Source: Marinobacter flavimaris
GTDB taxonomy: Bacteria; Pseudomonadota; Gammaproteobacteria; Pseudomonadales; Oleiphilaceae
DNA: 64,000 nt
Assembly (NCBI RefSeq): GCF_002933295.1
Contig: NZ_PSSW01000007.1
Span: forward strand, 62,001 to 126,000
Direction: 5' to 3'
How positions within the stretch are numbered: the stretch's first letter is position 1; every line of letters starts with the position of its first letter. The notes under the pieces are model-generated. The model searched no databases. It saw only the letters and a list, made by a program, of their open reading frames with translations, and had not been told where the DNA came from. This document shows, one piece after another, positions 8,394 through 17,370 of this stretch. The translations under genes and the position numbers were made by a program.

Positions 8394-10100
8394 ATGGATA
8401 TTGGACAAGGAAGTCGATCGGCTACCGAGGACAGTGAAAACAGGTTTTACGAGCTGATCGAAAGTCTGCCCATGGTGGCTGTGCAGGGATACGACAGACA
8501 CCGTAGGGTAATTTATTGGAATGAAGCAAGCGCCCGCCTATACGGCTATTCCCGCGACGAAGCACTTGGGCAGCTTTTGGAAGACCTCATCATTCCCGAT
8601 CACATGCGTAACGGTGTGATCGAAGCGCACCGCAATTGGCTTGAAAAAAACATCAGCATTCCCTCCGACGAACTTGAACTGAAACACAAAGAAGGACATC
8701 TGGTTCCCGTTTACTCAAGCCATGTGATGATCAAACAGGACAGCGGGGCCTGTGAAATGTTCTGCATCGACATAAGCCTCGAAGAGCAGAAACAAGCCAG
8801 AGACGAGCTTTATCGGCGCGCGAGTTTTGACGACCTGACCGGATTACCCAACCGGCACTTTATGGAAGCCGAGTTGTCGAGTCGACTGGATGAGGCTGAT
8901 CGCCTGCAGCAGGAATTGGCAGTCGTCTTTATCGATCTGGACAATTTCAAGATTATCAACGATACGCTTGGCCATCATCATGGTGACAGCCTTCTGAAAG
9001 CGGTGGCCGAAACCTTGAGGGCCGAACTTCGAGGCGGAGACCTGTTGAGCCGCTTTGGCGGGGACGAGTTTGTCTTGCTGATCTTCGATTTCGAAGGCCC
9101 TGAAGGTATTCACGAACTTGTTTGTCGGTTGATAGACGCTCTGGAACACAGAGTGCATCTGGAGGGCGATTGTTACCAGGTTACCGCCAGCTTCGGCGTG
9201 AGTCTTTTCCCGCATAATGGCACCACCGTGGCCGAGCTGATGGGCAATGCAGACGCGGCCATGTACCAGGCCAAAGAAACCGGCAAGAACGGCGTGTGTT
9301 TCTATACCCCCGACATCAACGACAGGCTGGTCCATTATCAAGAAATCACCAACCTGCTCAGAGACGCCTTGAATAACGATGGGCTGGAATTGTTTTTCCA
9401 GCCCCAGATCAGCCTGGCTGATCGAAAAAGCGACTCCTGCGAGGCACTTCTCCGCTGTTTTCACGGTCAATCCCGAGCAGTGTCGCCAGCTACTTTCATT
9501 CCAGTGGCTGAGAAGTCCGGTCTCATCAACCGGATTGGCGAATGGGTTATCGAAGCAGCCTGCAAGCAACTCGACGCATGGCAGGAAACCCCTCTGAAAA
9601 ACCTGCGGGTTGATATCAACCTATCGGGACGACAGCTCACCAATCCACACCTTGCGAGCCATATTCTCGAAACGGTGGAACGTTACAATCTTCAGCCTCA
9701 CCAGCTTGGGGTGGAGCTGACTGAAAACGAGGTTTTCGGCAGCGATGAAAACCAAACCAAACAGTTAGAAAAACTGAAACAGGCAGGCGTGCACATTTCG
9801 ATCGATGACTTCGGTACCGGGCACTCCTCTCTCGTCTATCTCAGAAAACTCCCGGTTTGTGGAATCAAAATCGACAGGAGCTTTCTGCAACATGCGATGC
9901 AGGATAGCGCCGACATGGCCATCATGGAGGCAATGGTTACCGTTGGCCACAGCCTGGGCCTAAGCGTGCTGGTCGAAGGTGTTGAGACGGATGAACAGGC
10001 CCAATTGGTCACCGAACTGGGTTGTGATCTCGCTCAGGGTTTTCTCTATGCCAAGCCCATGCCGGCAAACAAAGTTGAAGAATTCCTGACCAGCTTCTGA
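8394..10100 (+). CDS. PAS-GGDEF-EAL c-di-GMP signalling protein
   Basis: The 568-residue protein has one PAS domain (about residues 15-125, with GYSRDEALG), a GGDEF domain (about 140-300, intact RFGGDEF) and an EAL domain (about 315-560). The EAL domain shows an EALLR variant (CEALLRC), ELTENE and DDFGTGHSSLVYL followed by KIDRSF. Both catalytic signatures are intact, so it could make and degrade cyclic di-GMP; which activity dominates cannot be read from sequence. There is no signal peptide or membrane segment, so it is predicted cytoplasmic, with PAS as the sensory input. A purine-rich GAGGA stretch lies just before the ATG. It stands alone, 11 bp from the convergent mks operon. Confidence 0.92.
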   Translation: MDIGQGSRSATEDSENRFYELIESLPMVAVQGYDRHRRVIYWNEASARLYGYSRDEALGQLLEDLIIPDHMRNGVIEAHRNWLEKNISIPSDELELKHKEGHLVPVYSSHVMIKQDSGACEMFCIDISLEEQKQARDELYRRASFDDLTGLPNRHFMEAELSSRLDEADRLQQELAVVFIDLDNFKIINDTLGHHHGDSLLKAVAETLRAELRGGDLLSRFGGDEFVLLIFDFEGPEGIHELVCRLIDALEHRVHLEGDCYQVTASFGVSLFPHNGTTVAELMGNADAAMYQAKETGKNGVCFYTPDINDRLVHYQEITNLLRDALNNDGLELFFQPQISLADRKSDSCEALLRCFHGQSRAVSPATFIPVAEKSGLINRIGEWVIEAACKQLDAWQETPLKNLRVDINLSGRQLTNPHLASHILETVERYNLQPHQLGVELTENEVFGSDENQTKQLEKLKQAGVHISIDDFGTGHSSLVYLRKLPVCGIKIDRSFLQHAMQDSADMAIMEAMVTVGHSLGLSVLVEGVETDEQAQLVTELGCDLAQGFLYAKPMPANKVEEFLTSF

Positions 10101-10111
10101 TCAGGAAAACA

Positions 10112-10681
10112 CTACCCTTGTTCAAACTCCCGAACCAGCTCCTGCAGAAAATACAGCCCCGCCGAACTCAGGAAACAGCGCCCCGCACCCGCGCGAAACA
10201 GCAGATGGCGTTTTTCCAGGTAATCCAGCGCTTCCGGCACGCCCTTTTCAAAACGGGCTGCACGCAGAATTTCCTGATATTCCTCATCGCTAGCCAGGGA
10301 AGAGAGGTCTTGCTCATTCAACCCGGCATCGGGCCGGCCAAGGTATTCAAGATCCCGACCGCTGCGTGCGAAATAACGCCCGATCAGCAGCAGGATTACC
10401 TGCACCCGGAAGGCGTTCTCATCGTGCTCTTCGTTCTCCTCTTCGCTGCTTTCCTTGAGAAAGAAAAACGCGCCGGTTTCGTTGAACACCAGCTCACTGC
10501 CCAGGTGCTCATAGAAGGTCCGGAAATGGGACAGATGGTTATACAGCAGATTGTAGAGCGGATTGGCACGCAACTCCGAGCGGTTGCTGTCCCACACATC
10601 ACGCACAATCACCCGGCCGGCCTGGAATTCCCGGTAGATCGCGGCGCTGTGGGCCGGGAGGATTTCTTCAAATTCAGACAT
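10112..10681 (-). CDS. mksE: MksE / JetB, Wadjet condensin kleisin-associated subunit
   Basis: This protein of about 189 residues is the last gene of the Mks/Wadjet operon. It is mostly helical and rich in Glu (an EEENEEHDE stretch). It has the DUF4194/MksE look, with a YRAGRVI-like start region and a C-terminal winged-helix-like part (RHLLFRAGAGRCFLSSAGLYFL). In MksBEF complexes MksE binds the kleisin MksF and DNA. The frame is open to 10723, but the ATG at 10681 is preceded by GGAG and overlaps the mksF stop by 8 nt (ATGTCTGA), like the other junctions of this operon. It ends 11 bp from the convergent GGDEF-EAL gene. The call rests mainly on context and size. Confidence 0.78.
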   Translation of the reverse strand: MSEFEEILPAHSAAIYREFQAGRVIVRDVWDSNRSELRANPLYNLLYNHLSHFRTFYEHLGSELVFNETGAFFFLKESSEEENEEHDENAFRVQVILLLIGRYFARSGRDLEYLGRPDAGLNEQDLSSLASDEEYQEILRAARFEKGVPEALDYLEKRHLLFRAGAGRCFLSSAGLYFLQELVREFEQG

Positions 10682-12074
10682 TCTGTTGCTCCAGGCGACG
10701 CTTTCGGTAGACAAACTGTTCACTGTCGGATGACTGATCGAGGATTCGGAAGCGATTGGTAGTCACCACCTGCAAGCCCTCGGGGGGCGAGTTTACCAGC
10801 CGGTTCAACGCCGCCAGCAGGTCCGGGAAGCGATAGCCGGGGATAAACCCGTCCAGGCGCCCGTGAAGCTCACGTACCAGATCGGTTGTTGGCCGCAGCT
10901 CCAGAGTCTCCAGCCATTGATACAGCTGGTTGATGCGCTGGACATCAATCCGGGTGTGCCGGCCGCTGCCATCCACTTGCTGCAGAACCGGCACTTCAGC
11001 CTTGCGTCGGAGGTCGTTCAGGCGCAGCTCCAGTTCGCTGAACAACAGCTGGTAGTAGCTGGACGATTCACCGAAGGCGTAGTGTTTCGGGCGTTGCTGG
11101 GCCCGCAGGCCGATCAGGAAGCCGGTGCTGCGGGCAAAGTCACCGCCTTCGAGCCACTTGCGTTTCAAGCTGAGGGTCTCGGTTTCGCCTTTGAGTTCCT
11201 GCAACTTACCGTAGAAATGCTCCATGGCGTTGTACTGGACCATGCCCTGGCGCGTCTTGCGCAGGAAGTGTTCCACCTCCTGGGCCACCGCCTGAATGGG
11301 TTTGTACAGGGCGTTCAGGCTGATGGACGAACGGAACAACTGGTCCGCCAGACTGTGATCGCCGTGATTTTCCAGCAACCGCACCATGGCTTCCAGGGTC
11401 TCGAACAGGTTGCTGCCATCCGGCAGCCGTGTATCCGGGTTCAGGAACACCAGGGTCGGCTTGATGTGGCGCTCGTAAAGGGTAACGATCTGCTCAAACA
11501 GATTCTGGCGGAACTCCAGGAATTTTTCCGGCGCCCGGCTGGCGTCGCCGGAGAGATCCGCAAGCTGCGCACTGATGGTCTGCATGCGCAGCACATTCTG
11601 GCGCAGCAAACCGATGAGCTGGCTCACCCGCTCGTTCAGGTCATCCCTCAGTTCGGTGTAGTCCGGATCGGCGTCGCTGAAAGAGCTGGTCTCGAGCCGA
11701 TTGCGCACGTCCCGAAGGGTTACAAGATGGCCACGAAGGCGAGCATCCGTCAGTTCCTGGTACAGCGAGGCGTTGCAGGCGCGCATCAGGTTGATCAGGG
11801 CATCCTGGAACACCAGCCGCCGCTCACCTTCGGCCTTTATGATGTCGATCACCAGGCCGCTGCGGAACATGTTGTCGGTATTCAAAGCCAGCCGCACCCG
11901 ATCCCGGTCGGCATTGCCAAGGCTGCGGGTATAGTCCATCACCTCGGCCACCAGATCGCTTTCGCGGATATACCGGGCTTCGTTACGGTCCATCCGCTCA
12001 ATCATCCGGAACAGGATCTTCGGGTGCTCGAACAGCAGCCGGGTGGTATCCAGGGTGCTGAAGCGTTTACTCAT
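10674..12074 (-). CDS. mksF: MksF / JetA, Wadjet condensin kleisin subunit
   Basis: The 466-residue, almost entirely helical protein begins MSKRFSTLDTTRLLFEHPKI and resembles MksF, the kleisin that bridges the two heads of the MksB SMC-like dimer. Length fits the family (roughly 450-500 residues). It starts with an 8-nt overlap (ATGAGTAA) at the end of mksB and overlaps mksE by 8 nt, so translation is probably coupled. In Wadjet the four-protein complex recognises and cleaves circular foreign DNA such as plasmids. In some bacteria the MksBEF part also assists chromosome segregation. Identification is from overall pattern and operon position; no catalytic motif is expected. Confidence 0.82.
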   Translation of the reverse strand: MSKRFSTLDTTRLLFEHPKILFRMIERMDRNEARYIRESDLVAEVMDYTRSLGNADRDRVRLALNTDNMFRSGLVIDIIKAEGERRLVFQDALINLMRACNASLYQELTDARLRGHLVTLRDVRNRLETSSFSDADPDYTELRDDLNERVSQLIGLLRQNVLRMQTISAQLADLSGDASRAPEKFLEFRQNLFEQIVTLYERHIKPTLVFLNPDTRLPDGSNLFETLEAMVRLLENHGDHSLADQLFRSSISLNALYKPIQAVAQEVEHFLRKTRQGMVQYNAMEHFYGKLQELKGETETLSLKRKWLEGGDFARSTGFLIGLRAQQRPKHYAFGESSSYYQLLFSELELRLNDLRRKAEVPVLQQVDGSGRHTRIDVQRINQLYQWLETLELRPTTDLVRELHGRLDGFIPGYRFPDLLAALNRLVNSPPEGLQVVTTNRFRILDQSSDSEQFVYRKRRLEQQNV

Positions 12075-15006
12075 CCGCCGGCTCCAGCAGGCTGTTCTGG
12101 GTCTGATCGGCCCATTGGCTCAGGGATTCGCCGTTGGTAAAGCCCTCGGCCCCGCCCCAGAACACCAGGGTGCGCTGCGGGCTGTAGGGGCGTGCGGTGC
12201 GCATCTGCCCCACTTCCAGGTGCCGGCCGATCAGGTAGATCACTTCAGCACTGGCACTGTGAGTCGCGGCGGAGAACAGATTGAAGCCCTGCTTGCGCAA
12301 TCGTTCCAGCAGCGAAGGCATCTGGCTGATGTCCACGCTGGCCAGCTCGTCCAATACCATGGGGAACGACAGCTGCACACCCGGATACAACACCCGCTTC
12401 AGCAGCCGGTACACCAGTTCCAGGTTGATCAGTGCCGTGGTGGAGGTGGACTGGCCCTTCTTGTCGAGGCTTGTGGCGTTTTCCTTCCGGGTTCTGTAGG
12501 AAATGCCGGTGATCACCTTGTCCATGGTCAGGCGCTTGCTGCCGCCCTCCCCGAAAAAGTCCGCCACGAACACCCGCAAACGGTCATAAAACGCGTCCGA
12601 CTGCAGCTGGTTGCCATAGGGGTCGATGTTGTTCGCTTCTTCCACCAGATTGCGGAATTTCGGATCGGTATGAATATCCACGCGGATTTCCACCAGATCG
12701 TTTATGCGCACCCCTTCGAGCTCACGGTTCAGTTGCGCCTCGAAACGGGCAATGTGCTCGTGGTTGGATTTCAGGGCCTGCCGGTAGCTGGCCACGGTTT
12801 CATTGTGGATGCCCACCTGCTGCTCAAGCACATTCCAGCGCTCTGCCATGCCGGCAAACAGATCTGAGAGACCTTTGAACGTTTCCCGGATAGCCGATGA
12901 CGCGGGGCTGTCTTTCTGCAATTCGCCTTCGGTGTCGTCGTGGATGCCCAGATACACGAACTGACGAAGGTGGTCGAGGATACTGCGACGGCGCTCCTCC
13001 AGGTCGTCCAGCTGGGTTTGAAGGTCATCAAACGCCGCCACAGACACCTGCTCAATGTCCAAAGGCTGTTCCGCTTCCACCGCTTTCAGATGCGGGAACC
13101 GGTGCTCTACCGTGCCAACACTCCGGCTGAGGCCCGCCAGTTCCCGTTCCCGCTCCTCGATCCGCTCTTTTTCAGCCCTGGCTTTGGCGGCCTTCTGCTG
13201 CACCGCATCCTGCTTTTCCTGCTCCAGCCGGGCCTGTTCTTCCAGCCTGGCCAGCTGTTCCTCCGCCGCCTGCTTCTCCTCAGTAGCGTCCCTAAGTGTG
13301 GTTGCCGCTGCCGGGTAACGGCTCAGGGTATCCAGATCCTTTTCGATGGCGCGGATCTCTTTTTCCGTGCGCTCGATCAACCGTGGCCGATCGTGTTCCT
13401 GGTTGGCAGTGTCCGCCAGCTCGGCCCGCTCCTTCTCCAGCCCATGAAGCTCACCTTCAATATGCCGGCGCTGCTCTGCAAAGTCGGTCTGCCGCGCTGG
13501 CTGGGCCTGATATTCGGTATCGAACCAGTCAAAGCCTTTATCGGTGGGTACAAACAGCCGGGCGAATGCCTCGATGGCCGCCTTACTGTCGGCGTCCAGG
13601 TCCTGGCCGGGGCTCGCCATCACCAACCGGGGGTCCACCGCCCGCAGCGGCGCGGCAGTGGCCTCGTCCAGCTGGTTCTGAAGCTGCCAATGTTGCTTGC
13701 TTTCCCGTTCCTTCAGGGATTCCAGCTTGCGCTCAAGCTCCTGCTTCTTTTTCTGGATCTGTTCCAGACGGATCTCGGCCTGGGCGGCACTCTTGAGAGC
13801 AGCCAGGTGCCCTTTCTTGCTATCGAGTTCCTCTTTCTGGATGTCCTCGATTTCCTGAAGGGTCATCTCCCCGTACTGGGATACCAGCAGATCGCCATCT
13901 TTCTGGTTCTGCTCGGCCTGCTTGATGCGACGGTCGGCGGAACGGATCTCGCCCTTCAGGCCACTGGCGTCCTGCTCCAGTTTTTTCAGAGCCTGGAGCA
14001 CATGGCGCAGGGTCTCGTTCTGTTCATTGAACGCCTCTACTGCGGCTTTACGCCTGGCGCCAATATCCTGCAAGGCATGGGTGACGCCATCCCGGAAAGC
14101 CGCAAAATCATGCTGGCTGCGAAGCAGGGTTTGGTAGGCCTGATAATCCCTTTGCAGCTTCTCGAACCGTGAACGCTCTTTTTCAATCTGATTAAGCTGG
14201 ATTTGCTGTTGCTTCAGTTGATCGTGCCGGTTGAGAAACTCATCGATATTGAAATCGAAGGCATCGTCGGCGAACTTCTTGTCTGCCTCGATAATGCTGG
14301 CCACCGCATTGGACATGGCCTGATCGTCTGCCTTCATCTCAAACAGCAACAGGATCAGCGTGCGCAGCGACTGCACCCGGCGCTCGTCGGACTCACCCAG
14401 GGGCAGCACCGAATAGCGTACGGCATCGGCGTTCATTAGCTCGCTGCTGTACAACATCTTTTTAAGCTTGGCCGGTTCATTGACCAGTCGGGTATCTTTG
14501 GAGAACTTTTTCAGCGCCTCGGACAAACGGCTGAACGACAGCTCCGGCACCGCCTGGCCGATTCCGTCCTCACCATCGCCATTCCAGAACAGCGGCCGCA
14601 GCTGGTCGTAACCAACCGGCACGAAAGCGCGGGCATAACTGAGCTGGCTGGCGCTGTCCCGGTACAAAATCTGGCAATGCACCCCCGCCGGGTTCTCCGC
14701 TTCCATGATCAGGAAGCTGAACTGACTGGGGAAATAATGCTGGTAGCTTTCCTCGTTAGAGTAGAAGCTGCCGGCACTGGCATTGCGGAACGCGAATTTC
14801 TTGCGACTGTTCTTGAAGTTGTTTTCCGGCAGCAGAAACAGACGCAGGGAATTCAGCAGACTGGACTTGCCCAGATTGCCCGGGCCCAGGATCAGGCCGT
14901 GGTTATCCACCGGAATTTCCACGTAACAGAAGCCGGCGGAATCCACCAACACCAGACGGCGAATACCAAAATTGAAATTGCCTGGGCTCCCCTGGGAGTC
15001 ACTCAT
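12067..15006 (-). CDS. mksB: MksB / JetC, SMC-like condensin ATPase
   Basis: The 979-residue protein has a Walker A motif at residues 41-48 (GPGNLGKS). Long coiled coils fill about 260-450 and 560-780. A signature-like GQSTSTTALINLEL and a Walker B VLDELASVD (884-892) lie in the C-terminal half-head, and AATHS follows as a switch histidine. This is the SMC-like motor of MksBEF/Wadjet, predicted to load on DNA and extrude loops with ATP. Its length is close to pseudomonad MksB (about 940) and shorter than many type I JetC proteins. It overlaps the nuclease gene before it (ATGAGTGA) and mksF after it by 8 nt each. Confidence 0.9.
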   Translation of the reverse strand: MSDSQGSPGNFNFGIRRLVLVDSAGFCYVEIPVDNHGLILGPGNLGKSSLLNSLRLFLLPENNFKNSRKKFAFRNASAGSFYSNEESYQHYFPSQFSFLIMEAENPAGVHCQILYRDSASQLSYARAFVPVGYDQLRPLFWNGDGEDGIGQAVPELSFSRLSEALKKFSKDTRLVNEPAKLKKMLYSSELMNADAVRYSVLPLGESDERRVQSLRTLILLLFEMKADDQAMSNAVASIIEADKKFADDAFDFNIDEFLNRHDQLKQQQIQLNQIEKERSRFEKLQRDYQAYQTLLRSQHDFAAFRDGVTHALQDIGARRKAAVEAFNEQNETLRHVLQALKKLEQDASGLKGEIRSADRRIKQAEQNQKDGDLLVSQYGEMTLQEIEDIQKEELDSKKGHLAALKSAAQAEIRLEQIQKKKQELERKLESLKERESKQHWQLQNQLDEATAAPLRAVDPRLVMASPGQDLDADSKAAIEAFARLFVPTDKGFDWFDTEYQAQPARQTDFAEQRRHIEGELHGLEKERAELADTANQEHDRPRLIERTEKEIRAIEKDLDTLSRYPAAATTLRDATEEKQAAEEQLARLEEQARLEQEKQDAVQQKAAKARAEKERIEERERELAGLSRSVGTVEHRFPHLKAVEAEQPLDIEQVSVAAFDDLQTQLDDLEERRRSILDHLRQFVYLGIHDDTEGELQKDSPASSAIRETFKGLSDLFAGMAERWNVLEQQVGIHNETVASYRQALKSNHEHIARFEAQLNRELEGVRINDLVEIRVDIHTDPKFRNLVEEANNIDPYGNQLQSDAFYDRLRVFVADFFGEGGSKRLTMDKVITGISYRTRKENATSLDKKGQSTSTTALINLELVYRLLKRVLYPGVQLSFPMVLDELASVDISQMPSLLERLRKQGFNLFSAATHSASAEVIYLIGRHLEVGQMRTARPYSPQRTLVFWGGAEGFTNGESLSQWADQTQNSLLEPADE

Positions 15007-15838
15007 CCAGAATCATCTCCTGTTCCATAAATTTGCCGGTAGCTCGAAACGCCTCTGCCAGGGGTACAAAACCAAGCCCCTCTGCCAACGAAATCGCCCT
15101 TGTGAATCGTTCGGTGGTGTCCGGTAGTTTGCGGAACCGGCCCAGCCATGGCTGCCAGTCGGGCGGCTGAACAAAGGTGGCTTTGTCACCGAGCGAGGCT
15201 GCGATCGTCGAGAACATTTGCAGACCACCCGCATCATAATCGAATGCGCAGAATACTTCTTCATAGCCCTGCAACCAGTCGAGAATCGCGCGCCGGGTCA
15301 CCCGGTTACCACTGCCCAATACCACATCGCAGTCCGCCAGATGCAAGGCCCAGCCAAGAGCCTCACCGGTAAACTTCAGCATCTGCTGATATTGGTAGAA
15401 GTTACGCTCGTTTTCTATTACCAGCACGGAGCCGGCGCGCTGAAAACCGATGTCAACAGAATCGCTCTTGATAACAACCACATCCGGACGGCTGGATGCC
15501 AATACCCCATGGTAAACCAGAAGAAAACTTACCTCAGTACCATGGCGATGAGAGTCACCTTTTCTAGCGGCGTCTACTCTGTTTAAGGGAGCCTCCGCGA
15601 CGTTCTGCAGCTCCGCGAAAGCGGTTTCATCCCGGACCGTGACCAGCCATCGGTTGGACTGGACCTTTTCTGTGGCAAACATGTCCCGATGGCGCCGGCG
15701 AAACTGCTCCGGAAGCTTTTTCAGGAAGGCTTCATAATTAATCGGTTGGCCACGCAGGATTTTGTCGAGATAGTCGTTCAAGGGCGTACCACGGTTATTC
15801 TTGGATTTGCGTATGGGCTGGGAAGCAAAATAACTCAT
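14999..15838 (-). CDS. mksG: MksG / JetD, Wadjet toprim-like nuclease (short form)
   Basis: The 279-residue protein carries a toprim-like DUF2220 core: a catalytic Glu142 in VLVIENERNFY and the metal-binding Asp200/Asp202 in FDYDAGG. JetD/MksG cuts plasmid DNA after the condensin part has recognised it. Most JetD proteins I know have about 380-400 residues with an N-terminal arm domain, so this one is short. An in-frame TAA two codons upstream of the ATG shows that it is not simply mis-started. It is the first gene of the operon, whereas the usual order puts it last. No clear Shine-Dalgarno is seen. The promoter must lie in 15839-15893, shared with the divergent antitoxin gene. Confidence 0.82.
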   Translation of the reverse strand: MSYFASQPIRKSKNNRGTPLNDYLDKILRGQPINYEAFLKKLPEQFRRRHRDMFATEKVQSNRWLVTVRDETAFAELQNVAEAPLNRVDAARKGDSHRHGTEVSFLLVYHGVLASSRPDVVVIKSDSVDIGFQRAGSVLVIENERNFYQYQQMLKFTGEALGWALHLADCDVVLGSGNRVTRRAILDWLQGYEEVFCAFDYDAGGLQMFSTIAASLGDKATFVQPPDWQPWLGRFRKLPDTTERFTRAISLAEGLGFVPLAEAFRATGKFMEQEMILDE

Positions 15839-15893
15839 AAAGCGTTAATATGGATACCGTACTTGGCCCCTCACCACTCTTGGAGCAAAAAAT

Positions 15894-16118
15894 ATGCGCC
15901 TTCAGGATTTAATTGACGAGGCTCGCGCTCTTCCCGTCGACGAACGAGCGCTGGTTATAGAGTCATTATTGAAAAGCCTAAACCCAAACGAAGCCAGTAT
16001 TGACGAAAAATGGGTAGAAGTTGCCAAGTGCCGCCTGGACGACCTGGATTCCGGCAGGGTGAATCCTGTGCCCGGCGATGAGGTTTTCAGAAAGATTCGG
16101 AGCAGGCTGCAGAAATAA
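15894..16118 (+). CDS. Antitoxin, addiction-module component family
   Basis: The 74-residue acidic protein (MRLQDLIDEARALPVDERAL) fits the small addiction-module component family (TIGR02574-like) that is usually paired with ParE/RelE toxins. It is predicted to bind and neutralise the toxin encoded next and probably represses its own promoter. GGAG near 15881 supports the start. Its stop TAA shares one base with the toxin ATG (TAATG). The pair sits between the Mks/Wadjet operon and a truncated transporter, a typical place for a mobile stabilisation module. Confidence 0.8.
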   Translation: MRLQDLIDEARALPVDERALVIESLLKSLNPNEASIDEKWVEVAKCRLDDLDSGRVNPVPGDEVFRKIRSRLQK

Positions 16119-16408
16119 TGGATTATTCCTTTCACCCCGCAGCGGAAGCGGAATTGAATGATGCAATCGATTACTACGAATCAATTCAAACTGGCCTCGG
16201 AGTAGATCTCGCCGAGCAAGTCGAGCAAGCAGTAGCCAGAGCTGTCAAATTCCCCCAGGCCTGGAGCTTCATTCGAAAGCCTGTTCGTCGCTCACTCGTC
16301 AAACGATTTCCCTATGGCGTTCTTTACGTTGAAAAGAAGAACAGCATTTTCATTCTTGCTGTTATGAATCTTCATCGCGAGCCAGATTATTGGGAAAACA
16401 GGCAATAA
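16118..16408 (+). CDS. ParE/RelE-superfamily toxin
   Basis: The 96-residue basic protein reads MDYSFHPAAEAELNDAIDYY and later FPYGVLYVEKKNSIFILAVMNL and REPDYW. This is the usual RelE/ParE fold: an N-terminal helix pair, then a beta sheet ending in H-R-x-P-x-Y-W. Members of this superfamily inhibit either gyrase or the ribosome, and the sequence does not decide which. Translation is coupled to the antitoxin by the one-base TAATG overlap. Confidence 0.82.
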   Translation: MDYSFHPAAEAELNDAIDYYESIQTGLGVDLAEQVEQAVARAVKFPQAWSFIRKPVRRSLVKRFPYGVLYVEKKNSIFILAVMNLHREPDYWENRQ

Positions 16409-16436
16409 CCGAGGATTCCTCGGTAGTTACCGATAA

Positions 16437-16754
16437 TTCCCGGAACACAGAAACAGCTGCACACCCATTGCACTTATCCTGGTGCCAAGAGGCATGTCCG
16501 TCACCAAGGCCGCCGGCTGGAGTATTTTCAGCAGCTTGCCGCAACCATTGATGGCCATTCCCGCTTACCTGTTCGTAAGTACCTTCAAACCCATGCTTCC
16601 CTTCGGCCTTGGTTTGGCTGCGGGTGCTATGATCTGGATGGTGTTTGCCGAGCTTCTGCCGGATGCTAATAAAAAGCTGGAGCCGGCTTCAGTTGGTGTT
16701 GTGATTGTACTGGCCTTTCTGGGCATGATGGTTTTCCAGCTCGCCATCCACTGA
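16437..16754 (+). pseudogene. C-terminal remnant of a ZIP-family metal transporter
   Basis: The readable frame from about 16464 encodes IALILVPRGMSVTKAAGW, then LPQPLMAIPAYLF, LAAGAMIWMVFAELLPD and a final hydrophobic helix. This matches the last three or four membrane segments of ZIP zinc/iron transporters, with the expected xxPxG and AGAM...ELLP elements. The first half of the protein (roughly 150 residues) is missing, and an in-frame TAA lies at 16434-16436. A GTG at 16482 could start a 90-residue product, but it would begin inside a transmembrane helix. I read it as a truncated gene, cut on the side where the toxin-antitoxin pair lies. Confidence 0.7.
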
Positions 16755-16833
16755 CCGCGGAAGTACTGGATAGCCAGTAAGCTATTGCGGCGAACGACAC
16801 TTAATACGTTTTTGAACTATCGAAGGTAACTCT

Positions 16834-17370
16834 ATGCAGAACCGGGATATTTCCGGGAACGCCACGCAAAACCCGATACTTGTCTCGTTCCATTCAGAGG
16901 CAAGCCAGTTAACCTGGCAGCCCCTCGGTGACCGCGTGATGGGCGGGCAGTCTAACGGCACCGTTGATCTTGCAGAGGGCGGCGTTGGCGTCTTTCACGG
17001 CACTGTGCGACTGGACAACGGCGGCGGATTTTCGTCTGTGAAAGCTGACCTGCCGGAACCTTTCGATGCAGCTGACTACACCGGTATCGAGCTTCTTGCT
17101 CGGGGCGACGGAAAAACCTACAAGATCGGCCTTCGCAACAGCACCAACCGGCGCAGCATTGTGTACCAGCATGCATTCACACCAGGTACAGAAGAATGGA
17201 GCCGCATCCGACTCCCCTTCAGTGATTTCATCCCTACCTGGCGCGGCAAAACATTGACCGATGAGGCAGCACTGAATCTTTCGCACCTGGCTTCGGTCAG
17301 CCTTTTTGTTTCCGGACGACAGGCTGGTGAATTTCAGCTGCGGATGCAGGATTGGAGGTTGATCCGATGA
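16834..17370 (+). CDS. CIA30 family protein
   Basis: The 178-residue protein contains WQPLGDRVMGGQSNGTVDL near the N-terminus. The jelly-roll pattern GFSSVKADL, GIELLARGDGKTYKIGLR, IRLPFSDFIPTWRG and FQLRMQDWRLI follows. This is the CIA30 (complex I intermediate-associated protein 30) family, also found in bacteria as a stand-alone beta-sandwich of unknown role. There is no signal peptide. Its stop overlaps the start of the following short-chain dehydrogenase gene (ATGA), so the two are translationally coupled. The biochemical role is unknown; involvement in respiratory complex assembly is known only for the eukaryotic relative. Confidence 0.8.
   Translation: MQNRDISGNATQNPILVSFHSEASQLTWQPLGDRVMGGQSNGTVDLAEGGVGVFHGTVRLDNGGGFSSVKADLPEPFDAADYTGIELLARGDGKTYKIGLRNSTNRRSIVYQHAFTPGTEEWSRIRLPFSDFIPTWRGKTLTDEAALNLSHLASVSLFVSGRQAGEFQLRMQDWRLIR

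Noticed and set aside
10863..12140. Long plus-strand open frame (425 codons) opposite mksF
   Set aside because: It is antisense to a well-supported helical protein within a coupled operon, and its translation is Gln/Val/Leu-rich without domain features.
12940..14172. Long plus-strand open frame (410 codons) opposite mksB
   Set aside because: It is a shadow of the coiled-coil region, where Lys/Glu codons read as Phe/Leu on the other strand.
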